NCBI GenBank assembly: GCA_013399305.1
Contig: VXAI01000013.1
Coordinates: forward strand, 6,713,481-6,777,480
Length of the DNA stretch: 64,000 bases
Origin: Rostratula benghalensis
Taxonomy: Eukaryota > Chordata > Aves > Charadriiformes > Rostratulidae
Reading direction: 5' to 3'
The position numbers and the translations under genes were made by a program. Below the pieces are notes generated by a model. It saw only the letters and a program-made list of their open reading frames with translations, had not been told where the DNA came from and did no database searches. Positions 36,601-49,708 of the stretch are shown here, one piece after another; within the stretch, counting starts at the first letter, position 1; each line of letters starts with the position of its first letter.

Positions 36601-37691
36601 TACAAATGGACAACGAAAGAGCAATAAAATATCTTTGTCATCTCTCTTATTCCCATTTTATTGTAAATTATAGTCTCTCAGGAGAAAGAGTAATTTGGGA
36701 TTAATTCCATTAAAAGATTTAAGTATTGCAATGGGTAGCATTGTACAAACTCTTTAAAAGAATTTTGCAGCCTAGTGGAGCTCTCCCATCCCAGCTACAG
36801 TGCTTAGGCTTTCCATAAATGCCTGGAGAAAAGTCATCCCACAGAAATAAGATGCATAATAGAAATAGGAGCTCATTTCTAAAGATCCATAAAAGAAAGC
36901 AAGTGTCAAAAAGGAGATATTGAGGTACCTAATAAGACACAGTGAAAATTGGACTTAAACCCAGACAGTTCAGGCCCAATTACAGGATACTCTTCAGAGT
37001 GCTTCTGACCCTGGCTGCTTATTCTAGCCCTTCTGATAGAACATGGCTAGAACAGGAAGAGAGTTTTGTTTTCTGTCCTTCCTTTTCTCATCTGTTCCCT
37101 CCAACCTTTCATACAATAAAACAATAGTTTGTGATTAAATTAATTTCCATCATTACTTCCTCTTGAAATTGTCTTTTTTTCCTCTATGAAAAAAATACAT
37201 TTTTGTTGGATCACCAAATAGAAACAGAATAACTTCCTTCCAGTGTATAGCATCCTCCTTTGAACGAGACTAGGTGCCGGTAAATGATTACTACTCTATG
37301 TTAAGTATTCAGTAGAGCAGAAAATCAAAGATCCTTTCCCTATCCACTAGTCTGTGAAGCCATACTTAAATATTGAATACTGAACATGTAATCATTTTCT
37401 GCTGAGTGAAATAGATAAGCCAGAATGGACTGGAGTGTTGTTCTTGCTTCACCAGGCTGCAAAACAGAAACAAGCCTGGTGTTAACAATGCTGGCATGGG
37501 TAGTGGGAGACAAAGATGGGATGGCTTTTTACATTGGGCATTCCCAAAATGTGGAGAAGAGCCTTTCTTTAATGATGGAGCTGGAGTAAACACCGTATCC
37601 TTTTGCGACAGTAACATGATTTGTGTCAGGTAAGTGTGCTATGAGTATCTTCTGAACTTAGCCTAGCACACAGTGTGGAAAAAGGAACAGA

Positions 37692-37762
37692 TTTTGGAAG
37701 GGACCTGTGGAGGTCATCTAGGAGGTCATCAACCTCCAGTTGCCTAGCAGGTTGCTCTGGTC
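37692..37762 (-). mobile_element. Degraded CR1 LINE end
   Basis: TTTTGGAAGGGACCTGTGG followed by AGGTCATCTAG and CAGGTTGCTCTGG matches the complement of a CR1 3' end. AGGTCATC is duplicated (AGGTCATCTAGG then AGGTCATCAACC), which disrupts the usual 'catctagtccaacccc' phrase. It is short and diverged, so the call is moderate. Confidence 0.55.
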
Positions 37763-39115
37763 AGGCACCTAAAGGAGTTTTCCAGACAGTTTTAGGATCT
37801 TATGTCCTTTTGTGGGTTAGTCCCTCTCTGTTAATCTTTTAAACAAATGTCACATACCAGTTGAAATAACTGTCCTTCTACAAGAGGATCATTGAGTTGT
37901 TCCCAAAGGCAAGAAATAAAATTAATAAATAGAAATGAGTCATTTATCAGTTCAGAAATAACGAATACATAGAAATAATTTATTACTATTCCTTCATTTT
38001 CTTTCCCAAAACCATTTGATTTCTCTCATCCTAACAGATGGTCTACCAATTTGAAATTATTCTCTTCAAACACACATGAATCATTGCTGAAAAAGCATTG
38101 GTGTGACAAGAATTAAGCATTCATTGATAATCCGAAGCTGAAATCTCTTGCTGTCCCCTCCATAGTTTTCTGTGTTTATGTACTCTCTCCTCCAAAAGCT
38201 ACTGTAGGAGTTTATAACTGATCTTCTGACCGACGGATGTAGCTAATGCTTTTCTTAGAAAAAATCACGAGCAGAGAACTGACCATGTGACTGATATGAC
38301 AGCAGCACTTGACTTGTGAGCCTTTGAGGAGACTTACAGGTTTCGTGCTGACATTGAAGCTATCAGACAATCAAAAATGTCATGAATGGTGACTGTGCAA
38401 CTGTACTGACCTGGAACAGCTCTGACAAATTACAGCACAACTTTGTTTCAGTGCCCTGGAACAATGCCTGCTGCCTCTTTGCCTGTAGGCAGCCAGTCTC
38501 CGTGGCCGTAGCTTCTACCTGGCTTTTGTTGGCTCTCCTAGTGATTGTCAGAAGTCAGTCCAGCTGACTGCTCCTGGTGGGAACAGCCCATGCCTCATCT
38601 AGACTGCAGGGACACAGCAGCACACAGGCATCCAATAATAGTAAAGATTGATAACAGTGGTGATGGTAACAGAGGTACTAGTAATAATATTTTGAACATA
38701 AAAAGGTCACAGTGCTTGGAATATACCACAGCTATCTTTGGTTCTCAGGTACGTCCATGTTTTGGTAGCTCGTTAAGCTTCCTGCCCTAATTTGTCTCTG
38801 ATATCCATCGCAAGCCAATCTGCTTAGCAGTTCAGCTATGCCTTTATGATAAGTTCAAAGTGCTTCTTCCTGCTATTCCTTGCTCTTCTAACCCCAAAAG
38901 GTCCACAGGTTGCATGCACCTTTCAGTATTCCTGATGAATGAATGCCCTGGTTCAACACAGGGTTTCAAAACTGAAAACTTGTCCTTAGCTGACAGAATT
39001 CATGTATTTTATTTCGCAATCTCCATTCATCAGGATTCACTATTCCAATGTTTTTTACTAGCTGGGAGACAGCAAGGACTCTCCGTTGGATATTTTATTT
39101 TTCACCTGCTGCACT

Positions 39116-39170
39116 GGTTGGCTTGGCTTGGCTTTGCTTTGCTATTGCTTATTTGCTTGCTTTATTTGTT
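39116..39170. repeat. Imperfect (TTGGC/TTTGC)n pentamer run
   Basis: Repeated GGCTTGGCTT and GCTTTGCTTT phrases grade into TTTGCTTGC. It is an imperfect pentanucleotide repeat on the plus strand. Confidence 0.65.
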
Positions 39171-39506
39171 TACTACCTTCCTTAGGAGAATTCCATAGAA
39201 ATTTTTCCTCTATCACTAGGGTTTAGATAGTGGACTGTGGGAAATAACAGATTAGGGACAAAATTATGTCAGAGATAGTGCAGTACTTCAAGCATAGTAC
39301 AAGAATTTAGATTTAGGGAGCCTTGGAAATTCCCCTCATTCTTCTGTCTCTTCACAAGTTATGTCTGTCTTTATAAAATATTGTGATATTTGTTTTGTTT
39401 TGTTTTTCTCTTCCCAGAAAAAATGGAGCTTTCCTTTGAAAACTGTAGTTCAGTAACTCATTAGATATTATATAAACTAGAAGGGTGAATCGATGTTGGC
39501 AGCCGA

Positions 39507-39529
39507 AAACAAACAAACAAACAAAAAAA
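39507..39529. repeat. (CAAA)n run
   Basis: Four CAAA units are followed by an A run. It is short low-complexity DNA. Confidence 0.8.
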
Positions 39530-42500
39530 GACCAGCTGTATTATAGTACAAGCTACAAATAAAGGAGAGTGAATCACAATTATGAAAAATATTTATATCT
39601 AGACTTATTTTCAGCACATCCCAGGTATTTAGAAAGAGATAAAAATATATGTAAATCTGTAGTGTAGGAGAAATTGGCATGTTCTTAGTCACGGATTTTC
39701 CACTGTTACTACCTTGGAATTGTCAAGATCAAATAATACGATCTGCTGACTCTGAAAGTGCCTAAACTCCTAAACTCAATTTTTTGCCTTTCAGTCTTTT
39801 AAATGCAGTAATTTGTTGGATATCTTTAGAAGACTTTTTTTTTTTCTTTTGGTGTGAGAACTGTCAGAGAAAGAAACGATTAAAATAGGTGAAAGAATAC
39901 CCTGCAGTAATAATTCAAAATTGTCATTTGAACATAAGTGAGGGTCCATTCAGGCTAATACTCTCTCTTTGTTTGTGGTGACTCCTAAAGAATGCAATTA
40001 AATTGGCCATAATATGCTTAATTGTGTTATAGTACAGCAGTAAGCATTTCACAACTGTTCCCATAGCAACAACAACACAGCAGAAACAAGTTGTTCAGGC
40101 TACAGTCAGTGTCACATTGGTATGGGGAAGGTCTCCTGGGCAGGGTAATAACTATGACTTTCTAGGTTTCAGAAGACATGTTTAAAACTGTGCTACTAAA
40201 CAATGACGTTACTTAACAAGAGTCTTATGGTACCAAAGAAGGAAGAACCGCAGATGAGTTATATAGAGTTCTATTTGCAAAAAGAACTCTTTTTTCCAGT
40301 GACATCACTTTAAAGATAAACATGATTTTGCTGGCTAAAGACACAATAGACATTTTAAAATAAGGGCTGAATTCTGATCACCATACTTTTCCTGTTAAGC
40401 TGTAAGAAATCAAAACCAGTAGAAAACTAAAGATGACATTTTGATTTTTTAAAACAACATTAACACTTGTGGCATTGCTAGAACTATTTTTCTATATGTA
40501 GTTGAATGTTTATTAGTAATTTGCTTTTAAAGAGTTCAGGATATTGTGGTGTACAAGATAAGAGAATAATCACTTTCTCTTTTTAAATTAATTATGTGAA
40601 CAGAGGGTCTATTGAATAATGAAAGTCCTTCCTCAAAAATAAGCAGTTTGTTATTGTCTTATCAAATGTTTCCACTATGCTGTATTAGAAGTGAACACGA
40701 AAATTGTTGTGTGAGGGAAAAACCCCAACAAAACACAAACCTAAAAGTGAAAAGAATATTAAAACATAAAGACCTTTTTCTGCTTTTTTACGTGGAAATT
40801 ATTCACATTAAAACTGCTAGGATTAGTTGAACTACCAAAATAGTTCAATAAAATGTACCGAATTCAAAAACATTATCTTAACACTTTTGTTCCATGATAA
40901 CAAACACAATAGTTCAGAATGCAAAAATGGTTTCAGATAGAACCTCTAATTTTCACACTTCTGTAATATTTTAAACTGTCCCTTTCAGGGGAAACTTTCC
41001 ATATTATTCTGTGTCCAAAATAGCTTATTTTTGTTTGTGGTTTTTTTTTATGTTTAATGATACCCTAGCCAGCTGTCTTCAAGTCAAGGAAAAATACATG
41101 TTTGTCAATCCAAAAACATTGATCGTACTTGTTTTAAAAGGCCTCCCTAGAAACAACTGAAATATGAAATATGGAATTTAAGGCTAAGTCCAGGAGGGAG
41201 CTGAATCTATTCTGTCAACATAATTAGGCAGGTCGACTGGCAGCCTTGAGGCTTGCTCCATCCAGTAGGTTGTTTTCATTAGGGCTACTGTCTTAAGGAG
41301 ATTAAAAAAAGTCAGAGACAACCGGTTGCTCTGATGGAACACAGCTGGGATTTAGAGGTGCTTGTCCTTTCAGAAAGCTGCATATTTCAAGCTTGTAGCT
41401 GGACTGTATCAAGAAGAAAGCAAGACTTTTAGTCAAATTTTCTTTTTTTTTCAGTTCCAGATGATTTGCATAAGCATCTTTCACTCAGTCTAATGTATAC
41501 TGCAGATCTGCTCGTAAGTGGTAAGTCACTGAGGACCATATCTTCAGAAAAGGACACTGAATTATGAGCTTCTGTTCAAATTTGACCAATATTTTCTGGG
41601 CTTGAAGACCAAGGAAGCATTATAACTTATGGTGCTGTAATTATTTTTTTACACAGCACAAAAGTGTTTACAAAGAGCTTGTACAAAGGCTATAGATAGT
41701 TTGCCTCAGCTAACAATCTGTAGATTGTTTAGACCAACTTTGCCTTTCCTTCCAGCCACACCAAACAGGGTAAACTTAAACCTGTTACCTCCAGAACAAG
41801 ACCTCTGTCTGAATTTGTGATAAAACCAGATTTGTCCATTACAATACACTAACTTTCCAGCTCGCCAGATGGTCACACTGATATGGGGGATGTGAATGCT
41901 GGCAAAGGGAAATAGACAGTTGCTCTGGTGGGAAAGCTGGAGGAATTGCAACGGCTAATGGCTGAACACCTTAATGCCAAATGCAATCTACTGCTCAGAG
42001 GTAAATCTCTGGAGTCTCTACACAATATACAGGGATGATGAGGTTCCTGAGGAAAGAAGTCTGTGCCTGATGCTGCAGTGTGCGGGGAGCTACATAATTT
42101 GCTTAGGTGTCCATGGTGCCCTGGTTCAGTCCCATTTTTTTTACCCAGATATGTGTTTACATGTCATCCTTCAGGGTTATCTTTCCATGGCTTTAACCAT
42201 AACTCTGTGGTAGAAAGAAAACACCATTGGAGAAGCTGGTTTACGGCTGGGTTAGCTTCCATCCAGGAGAACAGAATCATTAAAGGTTGCTTTTAATAAC
42301 CACCAATTATTCCTGCAATGGCAGTTTTTCAGAAGACAGCAAAGCAGATTTTCATGATGAGTATAGAAAGTGCTCTTCTGACACACAGCAGCCCCTCCAC
42401 CAATTCCAAGCCTTCTGCCAAACCATAGAGTATGAAAGCTGTTAAGGACTAAGATCTCCAGAATTTTTTAACATGCATTACTTTTTGAAATGACTGAACT

Positions 42501-43365
42501 GCTCTGGCTAACCTAAAAAAATAAAACAAAATAATAACTTTGTTCTGAGGCAGGCGCTTGGGACACTAAAAAGAAATCAGTCTAAACCATACAAGTTTAA
42601 TAAAGTTATAATGTAACTGAAAATGTGGCAGTCCAATGGGAATTCTCCAGAAGTTATAAAAGTTTAGTGCACAATCAGCTCCTTCTTTTACTCAGAAAAC
42701 AAATGAAAAAAAAGCCCCAGCAATTTGCTAGGGACTTTGGGACATTATAATAGCAGATGGGAAGGCAGAGAGAAACACCAGAAATAACAGTGAAGAGAGG
42801 AAAACTAAATTTATTTCACAACAAAAGTAATAGACTTCTAATTCTTACTGCAAGTTTGTATTTTTAATAGTAAGTCACAGGAAAAGCTGTTGATAGGCTC
42901 AAGAGAGATTAATGACAGTAGGCAACTGAAAGAAATATATTTTTTGCTAGTCAATACAAGCTAAAGGATTTGCAGAATAGGTGGGGCTGATAAAGAAAAA
43001 AGTTATCAAGTTTCATTTTCTCTTGGTTCTTAGAGAAACCAGCTACCTCAGTACTTCACCATTATCTGTGTAGTAAAGGCGAGATGAGATTCAGGAGAGT
43101 TTATGACTTAGTTTTTCAGTAGCAGTAGTCAAAGTAAAAGGCAAGTAAAGGGCAAGAATTGAGCTCAGCATTTTCATTTTCCACAAGGGACATTATATAT
43201 TACATTTGCATTTTATATGCTGCATGCAATTTGCTGAGCGTTTCCCTCCTGACATTTATGCCATATGAGATGGTTGAGTATTTGTTCACTTGGATTACTG
43301 TTATCACTTTTAAATTATGGTGGATTCTTGCTGACAGGAAGATGCAGACTTTAAGATAAAGAAAA

Positions 43366-43456
43366 CACAGGTAAAAGAGAGGACAAGATGAAGGAAGAGG
43401 GGAAAGAAAAGCAGAAGAAATAGGAGAAATGAAGAGAGGGAGGAAAGGAGGAATGG
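43366..43456. repeat. Purine-rich (GA-rich) tract
   Basis: About 90 bases are almost entirely A and G on the plus strand, with GGAAG, GAAGAGGGG and GAGAGGGAGG phrases and only a few pyrimidines. There is no fixed unit. Confidence 0.8.
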
Positions 43457-44229
43457 AGGTAACATTTTTAAGACAATTTCATTCCTTGTTATTCCCTAAC
43501 TTTTTGTGTAATGACAAGGTACTTCAGAACTCTCAATCCTAGCTTCTTATCTTCAAATGGCAGATAACATTACTTAATAACTTTCTCTGGTATTTGAAAA
43601 GCTGAAATAAAAAGCAGCTTGTACAGGAAAATGAAAGGAAAATATTTTTATATTTGTGCCAAAGATCTTTATAACCTTCCACTTGGAAAAAGCTGTTCCC
43701 TCTTATTCAAGAAACAGTAGAAGGCTGTTTGAGAGAATTCAGAGCCATCTGTCTAGGATACTTGTGTTACCTCAATTTTATTTGCCTCAACTTTAGTCTC
43801 CCACAACCTCTGTTGTTTTCCTGACTCCATATTCCTATGGAACTGTTCTTACCTAGACTTCATCCAGATTTCTTTCTTTCAGATTTCTGTGCATAGAAAG
43901 ATATGTTGGTAATGTAATAAAACTTATTATTTGACTATGAAACATTACAAAAGATGTGAATTCTAAGATATTTTTGGTAATGCTCTCAGGAGGTATTAGA
44001 AAAAAAAGGAGGGAGACAATTTACTAAACCAAGAGCACCTACAGGTTCTAGAAGTCCACAGACAGGAGACTGTGGCATGGGTCACAGGGAGGGAAGGGGA
44101 GAGGAATGATGGTGCATGGAGTTGGCTCAGCTTGGTGAGAAATGTCCTTGTTCCAGCAGGAGGAAATGAGTTTCCACTCACTCTGCTCAGGTGCAGGAGG
44201 TTGTCGGAGACATTCACATGATGAACAAC

Positions 44230-44512
44230 AGGTCTTTTAATAAGTTTTTTATGTAGATTTTATTAGCAATAAAAACATTACAGTTTCACAGTTTGCTTCA
44301 TTACACTTTCAGAAATATTTGACAGTACCTGCCTTGTTGATGTACAGGTTCTTGGGAATCCATTGAGTTTCTGTACTTGTTTGTACATTGGCAAAGATAA
44401 AATCGTAATAAATGTCAAGACAAGTGCTTAACTTCTGCTTTCATACTGTTTAAGATGAGGCTACGTAGCCATCCACAAAAGGCAGGGAAACACGTTCTGT
44501 GCCGGAAAGCTA
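44230..44512 (-). other. Candidate terminal exon and poly(A) site, unrecognised
   Basis: On the minus strand a TTTAG acceptor-like string ends at 44510. It is followed by a 19-codon open piece, LSGTERVSLPFVDGYVASS, down to 44453 and a TAA stop at 44450-44452. About 185 bases later an AATAAA (TTTATT at 44259-44264) is followed by a GT-rich segment near 44205-44233, the normal order for a poly(A) site. There is no genomic A-tract, so this would be a gene end and not a retrocopy. The acceptor's pyrimidine tract is weak and the peptide matches nothing I know. Confidence 0.2.
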
Positions 44513-47500
44513 AACTCTTCATTAAAATATTTTAAACATGAACAAACAAAAGCTGTCAGAAATTTAATTCTTAGGGTAACAAATGTATAATAAAAATATT
44601 TTCCATTTTTAAAATATTGCCTCCCTGCTTGAAAACTAGCAAAACTTCATTTCATCATTCTAAGATGTATTACTGATTACTCAATACTGGGCACTCAAGC
44701 TCTTAAATGTCATGTGTAATGTCCCTCAAAAATCTTGAAATGTGTATAATGAATGCATTTGGGATTCTTTTTTCATTCTCTCTATGTTGTCTGTTTATAA
44801 AATAGGCAAACTATCACGAGATCAGTCTGATTAAATCATGCACCCTCCACAGAACTCAGAGGTCAGGTTATTAAGAAGGAATTAAAAAGTATAGCACAGA
44901 TGTGTAGGGACAAAATGATCAGGAAAAACAGGATGTAACAAGAATAAGAGGCAACTATTAAGGGGCAAAAAAAGCATCATTCAATCATCCTACAAGGATC
45001 ATAGTAGTGCAATGCAAACAAAGGACTGAGGAAAAGCTTGGTCTAATACCAAACTACTAACCAACGATAGTTTTAAATGGTCTTTTTGTATCAGTCCTCA
45101 CTAAAAAGATTTACTGACATCATATACCAGAATCATTTTTCATATTAGTCCCATATTAGCAATGAAGGGGTAAAAATGCAACCTTAAATAATGAAAATAA
45201 ACATTTAAAGTGTCTCAGAAAGTATAATATATTTGTAGTGATATGGGTCTTGTTCAAATGCTTAAAGTACTCTCAGAATTACATGCATTCTCTAGAGATG
45301 AGGAAGTCTCCAGGAAACTGAAGAAATGTAACTTACTGCTTACATTTAAAAGAGGGAACAACAGAGGAAATGCCAGTTCTGCTAAGAAGGACATGAAATC
45401 ACAGAGGGTCACATACTACAGTATCAGCAATGTCCCTCTGCTCTATACTGGAAAGCAAAACAAGAGTAAGACCAGGAGGTATATAAAGGTATGTTTATAA
45501 TCCTTTTGCTCTACTCAGCATCTTCCAGTCTATATCCCATTTTTAGACACAGATAAGTGAGAGTGCCCAGAAGCAGTTTGCATAAAACAAACCGTGAAGG
45601 GCGAATAAGTAGTTACTCAATTTAAGTGTGATAGTGGCATCTTTCTTCTTTCATGCAAAGAAAATAGTTATGATTCATGTAAAACCATTGATTGATTATT
45701 TAATATCATAGTATATACATGTCCACATTGTTTCTTCTGGTAGCAAAACAGCTTAAAGGCAGGAAATTACACAGTTTAATCCAAAGAAGAGTAGGGAGAG
45801 AAATTTGGGGTCAGATGTATTGGCCAAATACAGATTTTACTGTGCAACTGTGTTTCAGTTTTTTTGTTTAGATTCCACATCTTATGCAGACAGAGAGGTT
45901 CTTGCGCAAATTCAACTCATCTGGATGTAGATATCTAAAGCAGACCTGATAAACATGAAGTGTCTCCTTTTCTCCACTGACCACAAGGTGAAGTTAGAAT
46001 GAGCATCTTGGAGATATGAAAAGATAATTGAGAGCATTTCAACGTTTGGTGTCACAGTGCCAAAGCACAGAAAAAACAACAACAATATCACGTGAGTGAT
46101 GAATGGGAAAAACTTTATAGTTTAGAATCAGGTAAGAGTTAGGCTAAAGGTTTTGCTTTGTGCTCTTCCTGTTTACCTGTAGAGGAAAAGAAAAAGAATT
46201 GACATGTTATTCAGAGAAAAAGAGTGGCCTCTTCTTAAATTCAAAATAGATTATTCCAAACTAATTCAGGTGCAGGAAACGTAAAATTGTCCTGAAGGAT
46301 CTCATCACTTCCCAATGCAATGTGTGTTTTCAATAGTATTCTTTTTATTATTTTTTTTCACTACATTAGGCACTTATCTGAGCAGTGATGGAATAAAAAT
46401 ACTTGATTCTTAAGGGGTTTTGGGGGATAGTGTAACAGCAAGTTAAAAGACATCGTGCATATACTGTGCTATGGCAAGCACTTGCTTGCATATTGCAAAT
46501 CCTAAAAATTCCCTGAGGTTCTCTGACTGCCTGTGTCTACAGTGAATCCCATGGATGCATTAGGGAGTGCACTCATTCCCTTTTCACTTCTCAGAAACCA
46601 CAAGTCACTGAGAAATTTTTTTCCATGGCGCATGAAGGGATTGCATCAATACCATTTACTGTACCGGAATGCACATTGAGTGCTCCTGACCTCTGCCTCA
46701 AGAGGTAGCAAACAGTTAAGGAAAAAGGACAGACAGTAAAACTTGCAGAATTCCCTACTACTCAGCAAACCTTTGCCTCCCTGACTTATGAAAAAGCAGA
46801 CTGACCATCTAAATCATCACAAGAATTCCCTTACTTTCTAACTCAGCAGTCACAGAATGACTATTAAATACACCTCTGGGAAACTTAAGGTTTATTGATG
46901 CATGTTTCATGTGCATATTAAGTGCAGCTTGTGGTACATGCCTAGAATATTGAGTGACAGACATGCTCTGCAAAAAATCTTCAAGATCAAAGTGCAATTC
47001 TTAGGTGAAGGCTATTATGAGAGACAGAGATTTGCTTTTCAGCATGATCAACTAGAATCAAAAGTAACATCTTGTCCATTAGGGGCCTGAAAACTTCTCT
47101 GAGCAAAATGCATGGTTGCAGTTTCCTGTAGCCACCTTTTGATGACTCTAAGTAAAAGAGAAAGAAAGAGCTTGGAAAGAATGGGAAGTCTTTTTCTTGC
47201 AATGCAGGCTTGGAATCAAAAGTGACACATCATCCTAGCTAAATATTTAGGTAAATACAGATGTATATAAATTAAAAATGTCTATAGAATTTATATGTTT
47301 CATTTGAATTAAGGTCAATATACTGCTTTGAGAATTAGACATTGCTTTAATTGTACTGATTCCTAAGTGAGAGTCATCCTCCAGTCTCTATTGAAAAGAA
47401 CATTCATTGAGCGCTTTCCTATATTGAGGGGGATAAATTTATGGTTTGTGTGCCCTATGATATCATAACCTCAAGTGCCAAGCAATGTCTGCCACTGCAA

Positions 47501-49126
47501 GGTTATTCTCCATACAAAAAGTATGTATATACATTACCAATGTGGCAGAAAAATAACTGTTGTGCATGACAAATACCGTTCCCTTTTTAATATGCATTGT
47601 ACCCAGACAATGACGACAAAGAAGGCCTGAAAAAGAGCAGATAACAAAACTATTATTAGGAAGAATGTTAACAAGTGTCTCTTCTGTTCTGGTTTTTGTA
47701 ACACTCATAAACATGGAGGAGCCTTTGCTCTTTCTAAGACATTCAGATCTGGGAAGGCTAAAGTTTCTTGGCCTCAAGTGCTGAAGCATTAAGAACAAAT
47801 TTAATAAGAAAGACATGCTTGGGTGCCATAAACAGTTGCAATGCTGATCCACAGAGTAGATCTGGTCTAATGTGGGATGTTTTATATCAGACACAGATAT
47901 ACTCTGTTAGTGCTATTTTGTAGCTTTCTGCTGTCTGCAGACAAAATACAGACATCTAGACTCACTGCAAAACCTTTAAACATAAAAGAGTCCAATAACA
48001 CAGAGATCTAGCTTTTCTTTAACAGAGTTTTGTTAACCTCTTGCTTAACCCCTCCTGTCTTTAGTTAACTATCTTAAAAAGTAAAAGGAAAAAAGAAACA
48101 GGTAATAGAAAACCAACTTGTTTAGCAGTAGAATAGAGTACACAGACGTACCACTGTATTCTTTATTCCTGAAATTTCAGGGGGATGACGTGCATCACAA
48201 GTTGGCACAGGTGATATATGAACATTATCATTCTTCAACCCATACTAGGATTAGTCCAGTTGCGACTGGCGTGTTGACTCTTTTGTGTCAATTGAGAGAA
48301 TTAGACTTGAGTTGAAACACATGACACTGATGAGTGTTGCTATAGGCACATTTGACAATAAACATGTAATGATGGCTCAAGTTCTCAAATGTTGTCAGTG
48401 GTGTTTAAAGTCACAGGAGTTTACTGATCTGCCAGAGTAACAAGCAGAAACATTCCTGGATTTTCTCACTAGAAAAGTTAAAATAAAATCCTTAAGCATA
48501 TACATCATAATGACCGTTGTTCAGATGACACTACGGCCAATTTTTAAGAAGAGAGGAAATGGAAAATTGCATGTTTATTGAAATGTGAAAGCCATCATAA
48601 TGCAAGATCTTAAGGACATTGAGTTAATGATACACAGTGTGATGGAGGGAAAGGAAGTGCCATTTTATAGTATGTAGATGTGGTTTTCCATATAAACTGT
48701 CTGACTGCAAGAACTAAACAAATTTTGTATGTCTGAAAAAAATGGAAAATGGTATGAGGAAGTTCTGATATGTAACAACATTTGATGGTTACTTCGGACT
48801 ATTGGCCTCTTGCATGGTTATAATGCCCTGAAATCACACATTGACATTCTGTCAGGAGTAGGATTCCAAGGTCTTGTTGTACATCACCAGCTAACTTTCA
48901 GTGGGATAAATAAGTAAAGTATACAGCTGTTGAGACTGCAGAGACAGAGGTTAGAAATACCAAAACTAGAAATTTATGAAGTATTGAAGATATTCATTGC
49001 GCTCGGGTCAAAAAAATTGGTTTAAAAACTGTTTAACAAAGCTGTTGTACATACCACAGTTTCAAAAATTGTAGTATTTATGGTACTATGGTTATATGTA
49101 CCCTAGTATATGGAATAATGTAGATA
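44513..49126. other. Unique AT-rich DNA, no gene seen
   Basis: The 143-codon minus frame at 47463-47894 is the longest outside the 7.7 and 15.4 kb frames that is not CR1- or LTR-derived. It has no recognisable motif and no splice or promoter context. I see no repeats of note. Confidence 0.48.
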
Positions 49127-49708
49127 CAGGGGGTTCATCAGGAAGGATGTGACCAGCAGGTTCAGGGAGGTCATCCTGCCCTTCTACTCTACCCTGGTGA
49201 GGCCCCATCTGGAGTACTGTGTCCTGGTCTGGGCTCCCCAGTCCAAGAAGGCCAGGGAACTGCTGGAGAGTGTACAGCACAGGACCACAAAGATGATTAG
49301 GGGCCTGGAGCACCTCTTTTATGAGGGAAGGCTGAGGGTCTTGGGTCTTTTTAATTTGGAGAAGGGAAGACTGAGGGGGAATTTGATCAACAGCTATAAA
49401 TACTTAAAAGGTGGGTGTCAAGAGGATGGGGCCAGGCTTTTTTTCAGTGGTGCCCAGTTAGAGGACAATAGGAAATGGGCACAAACTTTAATAAGAATTC
49501 CCATCTAAACATGAGGAGGAAAGTTCTTCATTTTGAGGGAGGCAGAGCAGTGAAACATGCTGCCCAGAGAGGTGGTGGGAGATGGTAAAAACTTGCCTGG
49601 ACAAATTCCTGTGCAACCAGCTCTAAGAGGACCTGTATTGACAGGGGTTTTGGACTAGATGATCTCCAAAGGTCCCTTCCAACCCCTTATAATCCTGTGA
49701 TTTTGTGT
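49127..49708 (+). mobile_element. CR1 LINE, 0.58 kb, plus orientation
   Basis: The sense-strand text is typical avian CR1. It starts inside ORF2 (CATCAGGAAGGATGTGACC), passes the ORF2 stop, reads through CTGCCCAGAGAGGTGGTGG and GACTAGATGATCTCCAAAGG, and ends at AATCCTGTGATTTTGTG. It is 5'-truncated. It keeps a single readable frame for the C-terminus, so it is one of the less decayed copies here. Confidence 0.93.
49149..49508 (+). pseudogene. CR1 ORF2 C-terminal piece, 119 codons open
   Basis: The frame encodes the extreme C-terminus of CR1 ORF2, after the reverse transcriptase palm: [61 protein letters not shown], and [11 protein letters not shown]. It has no internal stop or frameshift up to the TAA at 49506-49508. 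The ATG is simply an internal methionine of the truncated element, not a true start. The homologous part of the 12.5 kb copy has lost a short piece after ERLRELG that is still present here (LFNLEKG). The endonuclease and catalytic domains are absent, so it has no function of its own. Confidence 0.88.

Larger units (their letters stand above)
32209..37691. other. Unique AT-rich DNA, no gene seen
   Basis: This stretch holds a 17-base poly(A) at 32941-32957 (no upstream signal) and a CAAA/CCAA-rich run at 33623-33679. The open frames at 33271-33546, 34858-35148 and 35811-36074 are hydrophobic or repeat-driven and not recognisable. Confidence 0.5.
37763..44229. other. Unique DNA, no gene seen
   Basis: This stretch holds a GGCTT/TTTGC imperfect run near 39.12-39.17 kb, a CAAA run at 39507-39529 and a purine-rich tract at 43366-43456. 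The GC-moderate stretch around 38380-38620 has two overlapping open frames but nothing recognisable. No RNA gene is seen. Confidence 0.45.

Noticed and set aside
47463..47894. 143-codon minus-strand open frame
   Set aside because: No recognisable domain, no promoter, splice or poly(A) context. This length is expected by chance in six frames over 64 kb.
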